Notes: generated by a model from the letters alone, not told the origin. A stretch of 32,846 nucleotides of DNA from JAOAIV01 sp038849555 (GCA_038849555.1 JAWCMT010000015.1:1-32846); one strand, 5' to 3'. Shown: positions 1 through 8,308, counted from the stretch's first letter. Numbers and translations: made by a program.

Positions 1-1272
1 GTAAATCTTTATTGATGCCCCGCTGATTGGGCTGACTGTAACGGTTAATCCTTTGGGTATTGAAACGTTCCATGAATAGGCTCTTGATACGTTTGCGGTT
101 ATTGTTCTTCCATGAACTGAGTTGCCCCAGCTGCCGTAGTCAGGGCCCATAGCGCCCAAGTGGGAGTGCCCAGCGGCGGTTGAGTTCCAGAGGGCCATCC
201 AGCCGTTTGTGTAGTCTATTTGGTAGATGAGGATTTCGCCGCTTGGACCGAAGACCCGTGTTCCGGAAGGCACGTTCGTGAAGCTGAATTGCCAGTTGCC
301 GGTGAACGGGTCGTAGAAGTTGTATGTTGTTCCAACCGTCTGGACGAGGTATGTGAATACGCCGTCATAGTTGAAGCTGTTGAAGTATAGAATTTGGCCG
401 AACGCTAGTGCAGTGTTGTTCTTGAAAAAGACTTCTTCGCCTGTATGCAAATCTATACCGATTATTGCGGGTGCTTGTTCCATTCTAGTATCTGTTCTCG
501 TATAATAGAGTATTCCATTCATTACTACTGCATTGGGGAATTTGCCTTCATATGCGTCGCCTGTTTCAGATGAGGCAGGTACTTGGCCGTCTCCCCAATA
601 GCCGCCTGTTAATCCGCCTGTAGTCAAGGGCTTCGTCCACAATACGTGGGCAGTTTCCGGTGCATCGTCATTGTAATCAGCCAGCGAGTTGAAGGGACGT
701 GCTACCCAGTTGCCGGAAATCGTGGCCCACTCGCGTAGCTGAGGGTCAATCGGTCGGCCCCAATACTCTGTTGGCAATGGGTGGCCGGGGTATAGTTTCG
801 ATGGCTCTTGGTGGACTGTAAGTTCTATTTCAGCGCTGCTTGCCAGCATGGTTGTGCCGTTGAGAATCGTGTAAAGACCCTCGCGGTTATAGAAGTCTCC
901 GAAAGTCCACGTTTGCTGTGGATAGTTGACTTTTATCTTGTAAGTGCCCGCTTGAGTTGGTTTATAGAGTATTCCGGTTCCACCTGTTGAATCCGTCGTA
1001 TATGGACCAAGCGTTTCGACGGAGCCGTCAGGTTTAGTTATAGTCAATGTTAAACCAGTATATCCAAAGGCTACGTTAGGCGTCTGTAGCAAAATGCCAA
1101 ATCTAATTAGAACATCTTCGCCGACTCCCACAGGGTTAGGGACAACATCGATGACCGCGTATGTTTTTAGCCTACTTGGTGCTGTTTGAGCAAATGTTGG
1201 TGCTGTGAGAAGTGCCGCCAGCATAAGGCATAAAAGAGCAATAGCTAACCTTGTTTTGAAATATTGCGTCAT
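1..1272 (-). CDS. Secreted PQQ-like beta-propeller protein, N-terminal part (runs off window)
   Basis: About 424 codons are open from an ATG at 1272 to the left edge; the C-terminus is outside the window. A GGAG site lies 5 nt before the ATG. Residues 1-29 are a signal peptide (short basic start, long Leu/Ala-rich core, then an APTFAQ-like cleavage region). Next comes an Ig-like N-terminal domain (PNPVGVGEDV near residue 45), the motif PLPTEYWGRPI near residue 164, then propeller-like sequence with a TGEEVFF blade motif. The same order is seen in the genes at 4685-7210 and 29066-31528. The protein is probably exported and, judging by those paralogues, anchored by a C-terminal helix. The ligand is unknown, and PQQ binding itself should not be assumed. 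Confidence 0.85.
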   Translation of the reverse strand, partial: MTQYFKTRLAIALLCLMLAALLTAPTFAQTAPSRLKTYAVIDVVPNPVGVGEDVLIRFGILLQTPNVAFGYTGLTLTITKPDGSVETLGPYTTDSTGGTGILYKPTQAGTYKIKVNYPQQTWTFGDFYNREGLYTILNGTTMLASSAEIELTVHQEPSKLYPGHPLPTEYWGRPIDPQLREWATISGNWVARPFNSLADYNDDAPETAHVLWTKPLTTGGLTGGYWGDGQVPASSETGDAYEGKFPNAVVMNGILYYTRTDTRMEQAPAIIGIDLHTGEEVFFKNNTALAFGQILYFNSFNYDGVFTYLVQTVGTTYNFYDPFTGNWQFSFTNVPSGTRVFGPSGEILIYQIDYTNGWMALWNSTAAGHSHLGAMGPDYGSWGNSVHGRTITANVSRAYSWNVSIPKGLTVTVSPISGASIKIY

Positions 1273-1608
1273 CTATTCTCCTATTCTCCTTTATACTTTA
1301 GCACACACTTAGTGTGCACAAGAAGACGTGTGCCTTTAATGTTTATTTAAATTTTTCCAAACTTCAGTTGGTTAGAATTTATTTGAGGAAAAAGTTGTGC
1401 ATGGCTTTAATCCATAAATAGCATGTGTAAAAGAGTTTTTACACATGTGCAACTTGATGTAACGTGCACTTTGATACAGAAATGCATACTGTTAAAAAAA
1501 ATTTGATAGTATACGTTTCTGAGCGTTGTTTTTGTTGATTTAGAATTCATCACAAGAGTTAATAATTCATAAAAGACGCCTGCGCGTAGCTTATCTATGT
1601 GATGAATT
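1273..1608. promoter_or_regulatory. Divergent intergenic region with several inverted repeats
   Basis: This 336-nt gene-free stretch lies between the minus-strand propeller gene and the plus-strand gene at 1609. A TATA-like TTTAAATAAAC on the minus strand (1341-1351) would place transcription start for the propeller gene near 1318. Overlapping that point are CACACT-T-AGTGTG (1304-1316) and GCACAC/GTGTGC (1301-1306/1312-1317), with another GTGTGC at 1328-1333. Further upstream are an 11-bp-arm hairpin (CATGTGTAAAA 1422-1432, loop GAGT, partner 1437-1447) and an imperfect 14-nt inverted repeat (1477-1490/1508-1521, 12 of 14 paired). These look like operators, but no regulator is known. Confidence 0.55.
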
Positions 1609-2058
1609 GTGTTTGGTAAGAATAAACGGCAGGTCAGAGATGTGACTTTTGTTCAACCTGTTAAGGGAGACGCCTTTTTCTGTACACCGATAGCGTATGC
1701 CGTGGATTCCAATGGTTCAAAAGTGTTCACGGATTCTGATTTGGCGCTTGCAGGCAAACTGAAGCTGATTTTCGAGCGGGAAAAGATGACTTGGATGGAA
1801 ATAAAAGAGGAAAAGGTCGGCAGCGAACACTATTTTGCGCTATACTACTATCCGAAGCGGCTGGTTACTGAGCGAACTCCGTGCTCAGAGGAAAAGGCTA
1901 CTTTGGCTGAAGTAAAAAAACTCTTTGATTTCTTTGTTACTCACGAGCTTGTTAGGCCTGCTGACGTGCAGAAGCCGAAGTCGCCTTCAGCTTACGGTTT
2001 ATCTGAGAGAGAAACACGCGTAGAGATGGAAGTCATCCCAGTAGAGGCAATACAATAG
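1609..2058 (+). CDS. Uncharacterised 149-aa protein
   Basis: The start is GTG at 1609; an ATG at 1602 is in another frame and stops after five codons. A GTGAT site lies 5 nt upstream of the GTG. The protein is soluble, with no signal peptide or membrane segment. It is lysine-rich at the N-terminus, alternates hydrophobic and charged stretches, and has an acidic C-terminal tail. I do not recognise a domain. It stands alone, with no operon partner within 300 nt downstream. It could be lineage-specific. Confidence 0.65.
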   Translation: MFGKNKRQVRDVTFVQPVKGDAFFCTPIAYAVDSNGSKVFTDSDLALAGKLKLIFEREKMTWMEIKEEKVGSEHYFALYYYPKRLVTERTPCSEEKATLAEVKKLFDFFVTHELVRPADVQKPKSPSAYGLSERETRVEMEVIPVEAIQ

Positions 2059-2383
2059 CACATAGCTTCCAGCGCTGTTTTCCCTTAACATCATGTTTTA
2101 ATAACCTCGCCCTTCAGCATCAGTTTTATCGCCTTCGCCTCACACTTTTCACGAACGATAGGTGCATGCATACTTGGACTGGATCTACCGCGCAATTCTA
2201 AACAAGTTCTTTCCGTATTGTTCAAGCAAAGAGGTGTGAACGGTGATTTTTTAGAGTGAAAGCCTGCTAAACCTTTTTATAGGCGTGTTAAGGCTGTTGA
2301 TACGTCACATTAATCATGTCATTAACGAAGCTTTTACAAGCTTTTGAGAGGCCATGAGAAATTTTGTGGCAGGAGAAAAAAAT
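2059..2383 (+). promoter_or_regulatory. Leader and promoter region of the DEAD-box helicase gene
   Basis: No gene is visible in these 325 nt. A TATA-like CTTTTTATAG lies at 2273-2282, which predicts a transcript starting near 2305 and a leader of about 80 nt. The leader has a direct repeat AAGCTTTT at 2328-2335 and 2338-2345 and ends with AGGAG at 2371-2375, 8 nt before the chosen ATG. Long leaders are known on some cold-responsive helicase mRNAs, but nothing here proves such control. Confidence 0.4.
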
Positions 2384-3544
2384 ATGAGTAATATGAAAAT
2401 GAAATCATTCCAAGACTTGCCCATACGCATGGAAGTCTTGAAGGGTGTTGAAGAGCTTGGGTTCAAAAGTCTTTTCCCAATTCAAGCTCAAGCAATAGTG
2501 CCGTTGCTCGAAGGCAAAGACGTCATCGGGCAAGCGCAAACAGGCACGGGGAAAACCGCAGCGTTCGGCGTGCCCATGGTTGAAAAGTTAAACCCAGAAA
2601 TCCGAAAGGTTCAGGGTTTAGTCTTAGTGCCAACACGAGAACTTGCTGTGCAAGTTGCAGATAACATTAAACTCTTCGCGAAATACATTGGTCTGCGTGT
2701 GTTGCCAGTTTACGGCGGTGCGCCAATTGGAAGACAAATACGTGAGCTCGCAGGCGGCGTCCACATTGTTGTAGGCACGCCAGGCCGCGTAATCGATTTG
2801 CTTGAGAGGCGCGTACTAGACCTCTCGTCAGTTAAGATGGTAGTCCTTGACGAAGCAGATAGAATGCTGGACATGGGCTTCATCGACGACATAAAGTACA
2901 TTCTCGCCAAAACGCCGCGGGGCAGGCAGACTTGTCTCTTCTCGGCGACGATAGACGAGGCGGTAATGAGCGTCTGCAACAGATACTTGAAAAACCCGGA
3001 GAAGATACTGGTAAGCAAAGATGAGATCGCGCTAACGCAGATGAAACAGTACTACACTATGGTCAATCAGCATGCCAAGTTTGATGCTCTCTGCCGAATA
3101 CTATGCGAAAACCACATGGGGAAAGCCATAATTTTCTGTCGCACACGCCATGGAGCAAGCAAACTTTCAGAACAGCTAAGCCGCAAGGGCTACAGAGCGC
3201 AAGCGTTGCATGCTGGCTTCACGCAGTCGCAAAGAGACTTTGTGATAAATGATTTTCGACGTGGAAAATTGCGGCTTCTCGTAGCCACCGACGTGGCAGC
3301 AAGAGGATTAGACATAGAGGGCATAACGCACATAATCAATTATGATGTGCCGCTGGATGCGCCTGTCTATTTCCATCGTGTCGGCAGAACCGCACGTAAA
3401 GGCGAAGAAGGCACAGCCATAACGCTGGTAAGTTACGGCGAACTATCAGACTTCGACAGGATTAAGGCTTTGACCAAGACGAAAATTGAAGAGATCAAAA
3501 CCGCAACGGTTACTGAGGATTCTCCCATACAAAGCTTTTTCTAA
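2384..3544 (+). CDS. DEAD-box ATP-dependent RNA helicase
   Basis: The protein has 386 aa and is a bare two-RecA-domain core with no C-terminal extension. Motifs appear in the expected order: Q motif (FQDL...GF...PIQAQAI), motif I AQTGTGKT (about 51-58), Ia PTRELAVQ, Ib TPGR, II DEAD (about 156), III SAT, IV IIFCRT, V ATDVAARGLDI and VI HRVGRTAR. Family members use ATP to unwind short RNA duplexes or remodel RNA-protein complexes in ribosome assembly and RNA decay. An in-frame ATG at 2354 exists, but the AGGAG 8 nt before 2384 favours the later start. All catalytic residues are present, so it should be active. The cellular substrate cannot be told from sequence. Confidence 0.93.
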   Translation: MSNMKMKSFQDLPIRMEVLKGVEELGFKSLFPIQAQAIVPLLEGKDVIGQAQTGTGKTAAFGVPMVEKLNPEIRKVQGLVLVPTRELAVQVADNIKLFAKYIGLRVLPVYGGAPIGRQIRELAGGVHIVVGTPGRVIDLLERRVLDLSSVKMVVLDEADRMLDMGFIDDIKYILAKTPRGRQTCLFSATIDEAVMSVCNRYLKNPEKILVSKDEIALTQMKQYYTMVNQHAKFDALCRILCENHMGKAIIFCRTRHGASKLSEQLSRKGYRAQALHAGFTQSQRDFVINDFRRGKLRLLVATDVAARGLDIEGITHIINYDVPLDAPVYFHRVGRTARKGEEGTAITLVSYGELSDFDRIKALTKTKIEEIKTATVTEDSPIQSFF

Positions 3545-3582
3545 AAGGAGTACTCGTTCGGAGAGATAAAAGCGGAAAAATG

Positions 3583-3882
3583 TTATGTGCGCAGGTGTAG
3601 CCGGGGAAATTTGAGTTGCCCTATGTACTTGATTACCCATTGAACCAGTTCGTCATATGCTTCTAATCCAGCTTCAGTTAAAACGACCAAGCCATTCTCA
3701 TCAATTATAATGAAGCCTTTCTTTGCCATCCAAGCCAAATACTTGACCAGCTTATCATAGGCCAATCCTGTAGAAGTGGCAAGCGCAGTTCTATTCATAC
3801 TCCTTTTTTCCTTAAGAGCTTTGATAATTCTGGCAATGACGTATATGTCGGGCTTAAAGCTTTGCGCTGAGTTCGCGTCCAA
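3583..3882 (-). CDS. Small winged-helix DNA-binding protein
   Basis: This 99-aa protein resembles the archaeal ArnR1-like winged-helix group. It has a helix-turn-helix around NRTALATSTGLAYDKLVKYL, a wing (GFIIIDENGLVVLTEAG) and a C-terminal helix that may mediate dimerisation. The start is TTG at 3882, inside the last codons of the upstream membrane-protein gene (29-nt overlap). A GGGAG lies about 10 nt upstream within that gene. The overlap suggests coupled translation and a shared role, perhaps as a transcription factor paired with a membrane protein. Its target is unknown. Confidence 0.7.
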   Translation of the reverse strand: MDANSAQSFKPDIYVIARIIKALKEKRSMNRTALATSTGLAYDKLVKYLAWMAKKGFIIIDENGLVVLTEAGLEAYDELVQWVIKYIGQLKFPRLHLRT

Positions 3883-4552
3883 ATCTTCGCAGCTCCCAAT
3901 ATAGTTTGTCTATTGCCCGGATTTCATTGAAGCGTCTTGAAAGGTCATTTCTTAAATACAAAAAAGTGATGAGAAGAGAACAGTGAAACGATGCATAACC
4001 AAGTGCGCCTATTCGATGCAGAACTGCGTATGTAGCAAGGTTGAATACTAAACCTAATATAAAGAAGGATATGAAACCATAGGCGGCTCCTTTTACTAGG
4101 CCGTACATAACATAACCCAATCTGCCCGAGGAAACAACATCAAAAGCTTCATCTAAATTTGTTTCCGACAAGATTTTTAGTGCTGAAGGAAACCCGTGCG
4201 ATAGCTCCTCTTTCCACTCGCCAGTCTTTACCGCATTTACTTTACTTCTAACAAGGAGAATACCTACTGCGACTCCTGCAGCTGGAATAAGTACTATAGG
4301 AAATGTCGCGAAGAACCTTTGAAATACATCGAATGTGATTAAAAAATCCGAATAAGAAACTAAATTGTAGACAACTATGCAAATTATGATAGAGCTGACA
4401 ACGATTGAAGTAAACATTTTTAAATGCCTTGCTAAAACTCCGTATTTCTTGATTTTGTCAAGAGTTTCCATTAGCTCAGCAACTTTCGCGACGACACTTT
4501 CTTCTGTAAGTTTTGAATCATCGTTTTTCTCTGTCATCCTTCTCACATCCAT
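3854..4552 (-). CDS. Membrane protein of unknown function, about four helices
   Basis: The 232-aa protein has an acidic N-terminal segment of about 45 residues. Two hydrophobic helices follow (around 47-70 and 78-100), then a charged loop containing TGEWKEELSHGFPSALKILSE, and then two more helices (around 155-200). The C-terminal tail is basic. I recognise no family. The first ATG at 4552 is used; a second at 4537 with GTGAG upstream is also possible. It is translated ahead of, and overlaps, the winged-helix gene, so the two probably form one operon. It faces away from the propeller gene at 4685. Confidence 0.65.
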   Translation of the reverse strand: MDVRRMTEKNDDSKLTEESVVAKVAELMETLDKIKKYGVLARHLKMFTSIVVSSIIICIVVYNLVSYSDFLITFDVFQRFFATFPIVLIPAAGVAVGILLVRSKVNAVKTGEWKEELSHGFPSALKILSETNLDEAFDVVSSGRLGYVMYGLVKGAAYGFISFFILGLVFNLATYAVLHRIGALGYASFHCSLLITFLYLRNDLSRRFNEIRAIDKLYWELRRFGRELSAKL

Positions 4553-4684
4553 CTTCTGATGATTTAGCTGTTAAAAAACTTTGGCGTGTTTGAGGCTAAT
4601 TTAAACTTAACTCCCTTCCAATGAGCCAAATTAATTAGCTTATACTCTCGTTCATTAAAAACATCAAACTAAAGGAGAAAAAAA

Positions 4685-7210
4685 ATGAACAATAGAAAAA
4701 ACAAAGCTAAAACTATACTCGCTATATTTCTATTGCTATCTTTTGCAGTAACGCTGATTGCTTTGCCAGCTGCTAACGCCCATTCACCACCATGGACAAT
4801 AACTACGCATGCTTTTCTCACTGTTAACCCTAACCCTGTAGGTGTCGGTCAACGTGTTGTCATAGTAGCGTGGGCGGGCTTAGTTTTGCCAAGTGCCGCG
4901 GTAACTAATGACATACGCTTCCACGACTACAAAGTTACGATTACACGGCCTGACGGTAACACCGAGACAATAACATGGGATGTCGTCTGGGACACGACAT
5001 CAACAGCGTGGGCTGAGTACGTACCTACTCAAGTCGGCACTTATTCTTTCGTGTTTAGCTATCCTGATCAAGTGTACACTTGGAGCGGCACTTATCAGAA
5101 CGACATCTTCCTAGGTGCGACGAGCAAAACAGTATATCTTACTGTACAGGAAGAGCAGTTGCCTGATCCCATAACTAGCTATCCATTGCCAACAGAGTAC
5201 TGGACACGCCCTATAGAAGGGCAGAATACAGATTGGTAAAGATTGCATCACATTGGCTGGGTTATACGCACCCTTCAATTTACAGAATGGTTCAGCCAGA
5301 TGGCGCAGCGCCTAACAGTGCACATGTCATGTGGACGAAGCGTATTGACGAGGGAGGCGTTGTCGGCGGAAGCAACACAGGCGTAGAAGGCAACATGTTC
5401 TACAGCGGTTCAGCGTACAACCCTAGATTTGCTGCGCCAATAATAATGAACGGGCTGCTCTTCTACGAGTTACCACTGATGAATGCAGGCACTGGCGGCG
5501 GATGGATGTGCGTTGACCTGCGCACTGGCAAAGAGATATGGTACAACGACAAAATGGGTGTTGACTCGAGCTGGCCTAGCCCTTCCTTTGGTTACCTCTA
5601 TGCTTGTGACACAGAGAACCAGCACGGCGTAATCCCGCGAGGTATCTTATTTTCAAGTAACTTTGGCACAGCATACGACCCTTGGACAGGACAAAGACTA
5701 TTCAATGTAACCAATGTCCCTTCAGGCACAGCGGCAGTCGGACCAAAAGGAGAGATACTGCGTTACCAAATAGACTTAAGCAGAGGCTGGCTGGCTCAAT
5801 GGAACTCTTCAAGACTGTGGACGACATCAGGGGCTGGTTGGACCCCCGACTGGAACGTGTCAAAAGGTTGGGTAAATGCGAGTTCAGCATCACGCTATGA
5901 CTGGAACGTAACAATACCAACAACTATACCGACGTCGACTTCCCCCTACTTCGCTATNNNNNNNNNNTGGCAGCAGCAGCTTCGCTGGCCCCTCAGGCAT
6001 CGGAACTCCAAATCCCTACACCCTGTGGGCTATAAGTCTGAAGCCCGACTCAAGAGGCGCACTATTATGGATCAAGAATTATTCAGCGCCACCAGAGAAC
6101 ATCACCCGCTTCCTGCAGGTAGTGGACAAAGTGAATCGCGTAACAATTTTCCTAGACAAAGAAACTTTCCAATTTTCTGGCTATAGCATTGACAACGGAG
6201 AAAAGCTGTGGGAAACAACGCCACCAGAAAATATGTCTGATTTCTCGTACTTTGATGTGACTCATGCAGCAGTATTCACTACTGCCGCTTATGGCCGCCT
6301 TTATCATAGCGGTTGGGGCGGAGTACTCTACTGCTACGACACGAAAAACGGAAAACTACTGTGGACTTACGGTAACGGCGGCGAGGGCAACAGCACATTC
6401 GGCGGTCTTCAAACACCATGGGGCAATTATCCCATCTTTATAGCTTCTATTGCAGACGGCAAAGTCTTCTTGTTTAGCGGTGAACACTCTCCTAACACGC
6501 CACTATACAAAGGTTGGAAAATAAGAGCTGTTAACGCTACCAATGGCGAAGAATTATGGACTATGCTGGGATCAATGGGTTATCCACCGCGGTCGTACTA
6601 TCCTGTTGCCGAAGGGTTCATTGTTTACTATAACATGTACGACGGGCAACTATACTGTATCGGCAAAGGCCCAAGCGCTACCACAGTTTCGGCGTCGCCA
6701 AAGATTTCAACACATGGCAGCAAAATCCTCGTAGAAGGCACAGTCACCGACATAGCCGCCGGCACAAAACAAGATGAGCAAGCAGCACGTTTTCCGCATG
6801 GTGTTCCTGCTGTGGCTGATGAGAGCATGGGTGCTTGGATGGAGTACGTTTATATGCAGAAGCCTAAGCCGACAGACGTTAAGGGCGTAGAAGTTACAGT
6901 GACGGTGCTTGATCCAAATGGTAACTGCTATGATGTGGCTACGGCTACTACCGACGCAAGCGGTTTTTACAGCTGCACATTTGAACCGCCTGTTCCCGGC
7001 AAATACACCATAATCGCTACGTTCAAAGGCTCCGAATCCTACTGGCCATCATCCGCTGAAACTGCCGTCTTTGTGGAGGAAGCCCCTGCTGCTACTCCTG
7101 AACCTACGCCTACGCCGGCGTCGATGACTGAGACATACATTACAGGCTTCGGCATCGCCATAATCGCTGCAATCGCCATAGTAGGCTTTCTCCTAATGAG
7201 GAAGCGGTAA
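4685..7210 (+). CDS. Secreted PQQ-like beta-propeller protein, interrupted by a frameshift and an N gap
   Basis: One gene is spread over three reading segments. Segment 1 (4685-5236) has a signal peptide ending near PAANAHS, an Ig-like domain and PLPTEYWTRPI. The frame then meets TAA at 5237, but homologous sequence continues at once in the -1 frame (VKIASHWLG, as in the paralogue's IAGNWLG). Segment 2 runs to the N gap at 5958-5967, and segment 3 continues from 5969 to 7210. Blade motifs TGKEIW, NGEKLW, NGKLLW and NGEELW are visible. The C-terminus has a carboxypeptidase-like Ig domain, a Thr/Pro linker, one helix and an RKR end, typical of a membrane-anchored surface protein. SD is AAAGGAG before ATG 4685. 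The shift may be an assembly error or a real lesion. Confidence 0.85.
5958..5967. other. Assembly gap (10 N)
   Basis: Ten N inside the propeller gene. The reading frame differs on the two sides, so the true gap length is not ten bases or is unknown. Identical 10-N runs occur at 18475-18484 and 26936-26945, which points to a scaffolding convention. Confidence 0.99.
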
Positions 7211-7235
7211 GCATGCAGAAAGCGCATAATCCCCT

Positions 7236-7249
7236 ATTTTCCCTTTTTT
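7236..7249 (+). terminator. Pyrimidine/T-rich terminator after propeller gene
   Basis: TTTTCCC followed by six T (7244-7249) lies about 30 nt after the stop codon. Archaeal RNA polymerase ends at T-runs without needing a hairpin. The same signal with small changes follows the paralogue at 29066. Confidence 0.5.
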
Positions 7250-7271
7250 GGTCATTTTTATGTTAAAATTT

Positions 7272-7381
7272 GGAGGGCTGAGTGGGCTTTGGGTTTAAAT
7301 TTAACTGCGCCAGTTGCAGACGAAATTCTCCTTTTATCCTATATCTCTCCTAAAATTTGGCTCCCAAAGCTCCAGCAAACC
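7272..7381 (+). repeat. Structured palindromic element, copy A (110 nt)
   Basis: It starts GGAGGGCTGAG and ends CAGCAAACC. GCTG (7277-7280) pairs with CAGC (7373-7376), and GCTTTGGG (7286-7293) pairs perfectly with CCCAAAGC (7363-7370). An inner hairpin AACTG/CAGTT is possible. Copies B and C keep the ends but change the inner stem on both sides together. It may be a folded RNA or a palindromic DNA repeat. The strand is assigned from its position downstream of the propeller gene. Confidence 0.7.
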
Positions 7382-7422
7382 ATGCGCTTTGCGCGCTTGA
7401 AACCTCCGCTAAAAACAGCAAG

Positions 7423-7532
7423 GGAGGGCTGAGAAGGGCTTTGAACGACAAAGGCAATAGCAGTTTTGCTTCAAGCAAATTGCATTTTTCCTATTCTCCT
7501 ATTCTTGGCTCGTTCAAAGCTCTCAGCAAACC
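7423..7532 (+). repeat. Structured palindromic element, copy B (110 nt)
   Basis: It has the same ends as copy A (GGAGGGCTGAG ... CAGCAAACC). GCTGAG (7428-7433) pairs with CTCAGC (7522-7527), and GCTTTGAACG (7438-7447) pairs perfectly with CGTTCAAAGC (7511-7520). The inner part folds as TTTGC-TTCAA-GCAAA between GCAAT/ATTGC-like arms. A pyrimidine stretch CTATTCTCCTATT is shared in kind with copies A and C. Confidence 0.7.
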
Positions 7533-7646
7533 CTTCCAGTTGTAAGGCAAGGGTCAGTTGACTAAGCACTTCAGTCTTCAAATAGGCGAGTTGCAGACTG
7601 CACCAAGCGTCAGAGAGCAAACGAAAATCAATTTCATTAATCCAAA

Positions 7647-8240
7647 TTATCGTGTTCTTTCAAACTTTCGCAAGAAAAATTCAACAGGAAAAACTTGTAA
7701 TTCCCTGCCGCCAAATGGAATATGCTTTGAAGAAGTATATCCTCGTTTTTCACGCTTCAATAAGCCCGCCTTCACAGCCAAACCACCTCCATAACCGCCC
7801 AAGGTGAAGTCGGCGTTGACGACTCTGTGGCATGGGATAATAGGTGCGAAGGGGTTCTTGGCCATCACGTTGCCAACCGCTCTCGGGCTGCCTCCAACCG
7901 CCTTGGCGATTGCACCGTAAGAAGACACGTAACCTAATGGTATCAAGCTTGTTGCCTCCAGCACTTTCCTCGTGTATTCAGGCAAATGTTCCATAGCTAG
8001 GCATAAGTCGTGCGGCGTGCCTTTTCCATCGTAAACATTCTTCACCGCTACGAGGGCATCTTCAGCAAAGGTTGAGGGCGTTTGGAAAACTTGGAATGGA
8101 ACTTTGAAAGGTATACCATTTAGTAAGCATCTTAAAGCATCTTGCTTGCTCTCAGCAAAAGAAGTGCCGAAGACGCTGTGCTCATCACAAGCAACGCCGA
8201 ACCAGACTCCGCCTACATTTTTGGTGTAAAGGCCTATCAC
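7647..8240 (-). CDS. ogt: Methylated-DNA--protein-cysteine methyltransferase
   Basis: The 197-aa protein repairs O6-alkylguanine by moving the alkyl group to its own cysteine. The active site PCHRV is present (IIPCHRVVNADFTLGGYGGG), with the helix-turn-helix arginine region SPRAVGNVMAKNP upstream, as in the PF01035 fold. The N-terminal 85 residues form the usual less conserved domain. A C-terminal tail of about 25 residues extends past the family core. The start is GTG at 8240 with no clear SD, so it may be leaderless or start elsewhere nearby. It ends just beside the structured-element region. Confidence 0.92.
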   Translation of the reverse strand: MIGLYTKNVGGVWFGVACDEHSVFGTSFAESKQDALRCLLNGIPFKVPFQVFQTPSTFAEDALVAVKNVYDGKGTPHDLCLAMEHLPEYTRKVLEATSLIPLGYVSSYGAIAKAVGGSPRAVGNVMAKNPFAPIIPCHRVVNADFTLGGYGGGLAVKAGLLKREKRGYTSSKHIPFGGRELQVFPVEFFLRKFERTR

Positions 8241-8308
8241 TTTGTTATGCCCATGCTATACCGAAGGCTGTTCTGTTGTAAAAGCTTTGTTGCATGCACG
8301 CTGGCAGC

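Larger units (their letters stand above)
7211..7646. other. 436-nt gene-free stretch holding conserved 3' flank and two structured elements
   Basis: No convincing gene is present. 7211-7271 is a 3' flank that closely matches 29003-29065 on the other strand, downstream of the paralogous propeller gene. Two structured elements follow (7272-7381 and 7423-7532), separated by 41 nt. After the second comes CTTCC, TAAGGCAAG (7543-7551) and CAGTTG (7555-7560), which also appear after the third element near 28879-28906. Short open frames here are not translated-looking because they cross the structured elements. Confidence 0.7.

Noticed and set aside
2328..2345. AAGCTTTT direct repeat in the helicase leader
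   Set aside because: Short and AT-rich; two copies can arise by chance.
7272..7532. Two regularly ended repeats as a CRISPR array
   Set aside because: Only two copies in place, 110 nt long with variable interiors, and no cas gene in the window.
7357..7794. Plus-strand open frames across the structured elements and into the Ogt gene
   Set aside because: They cross repeats or are antisense to Ogt, have no SD and resemble nothing.
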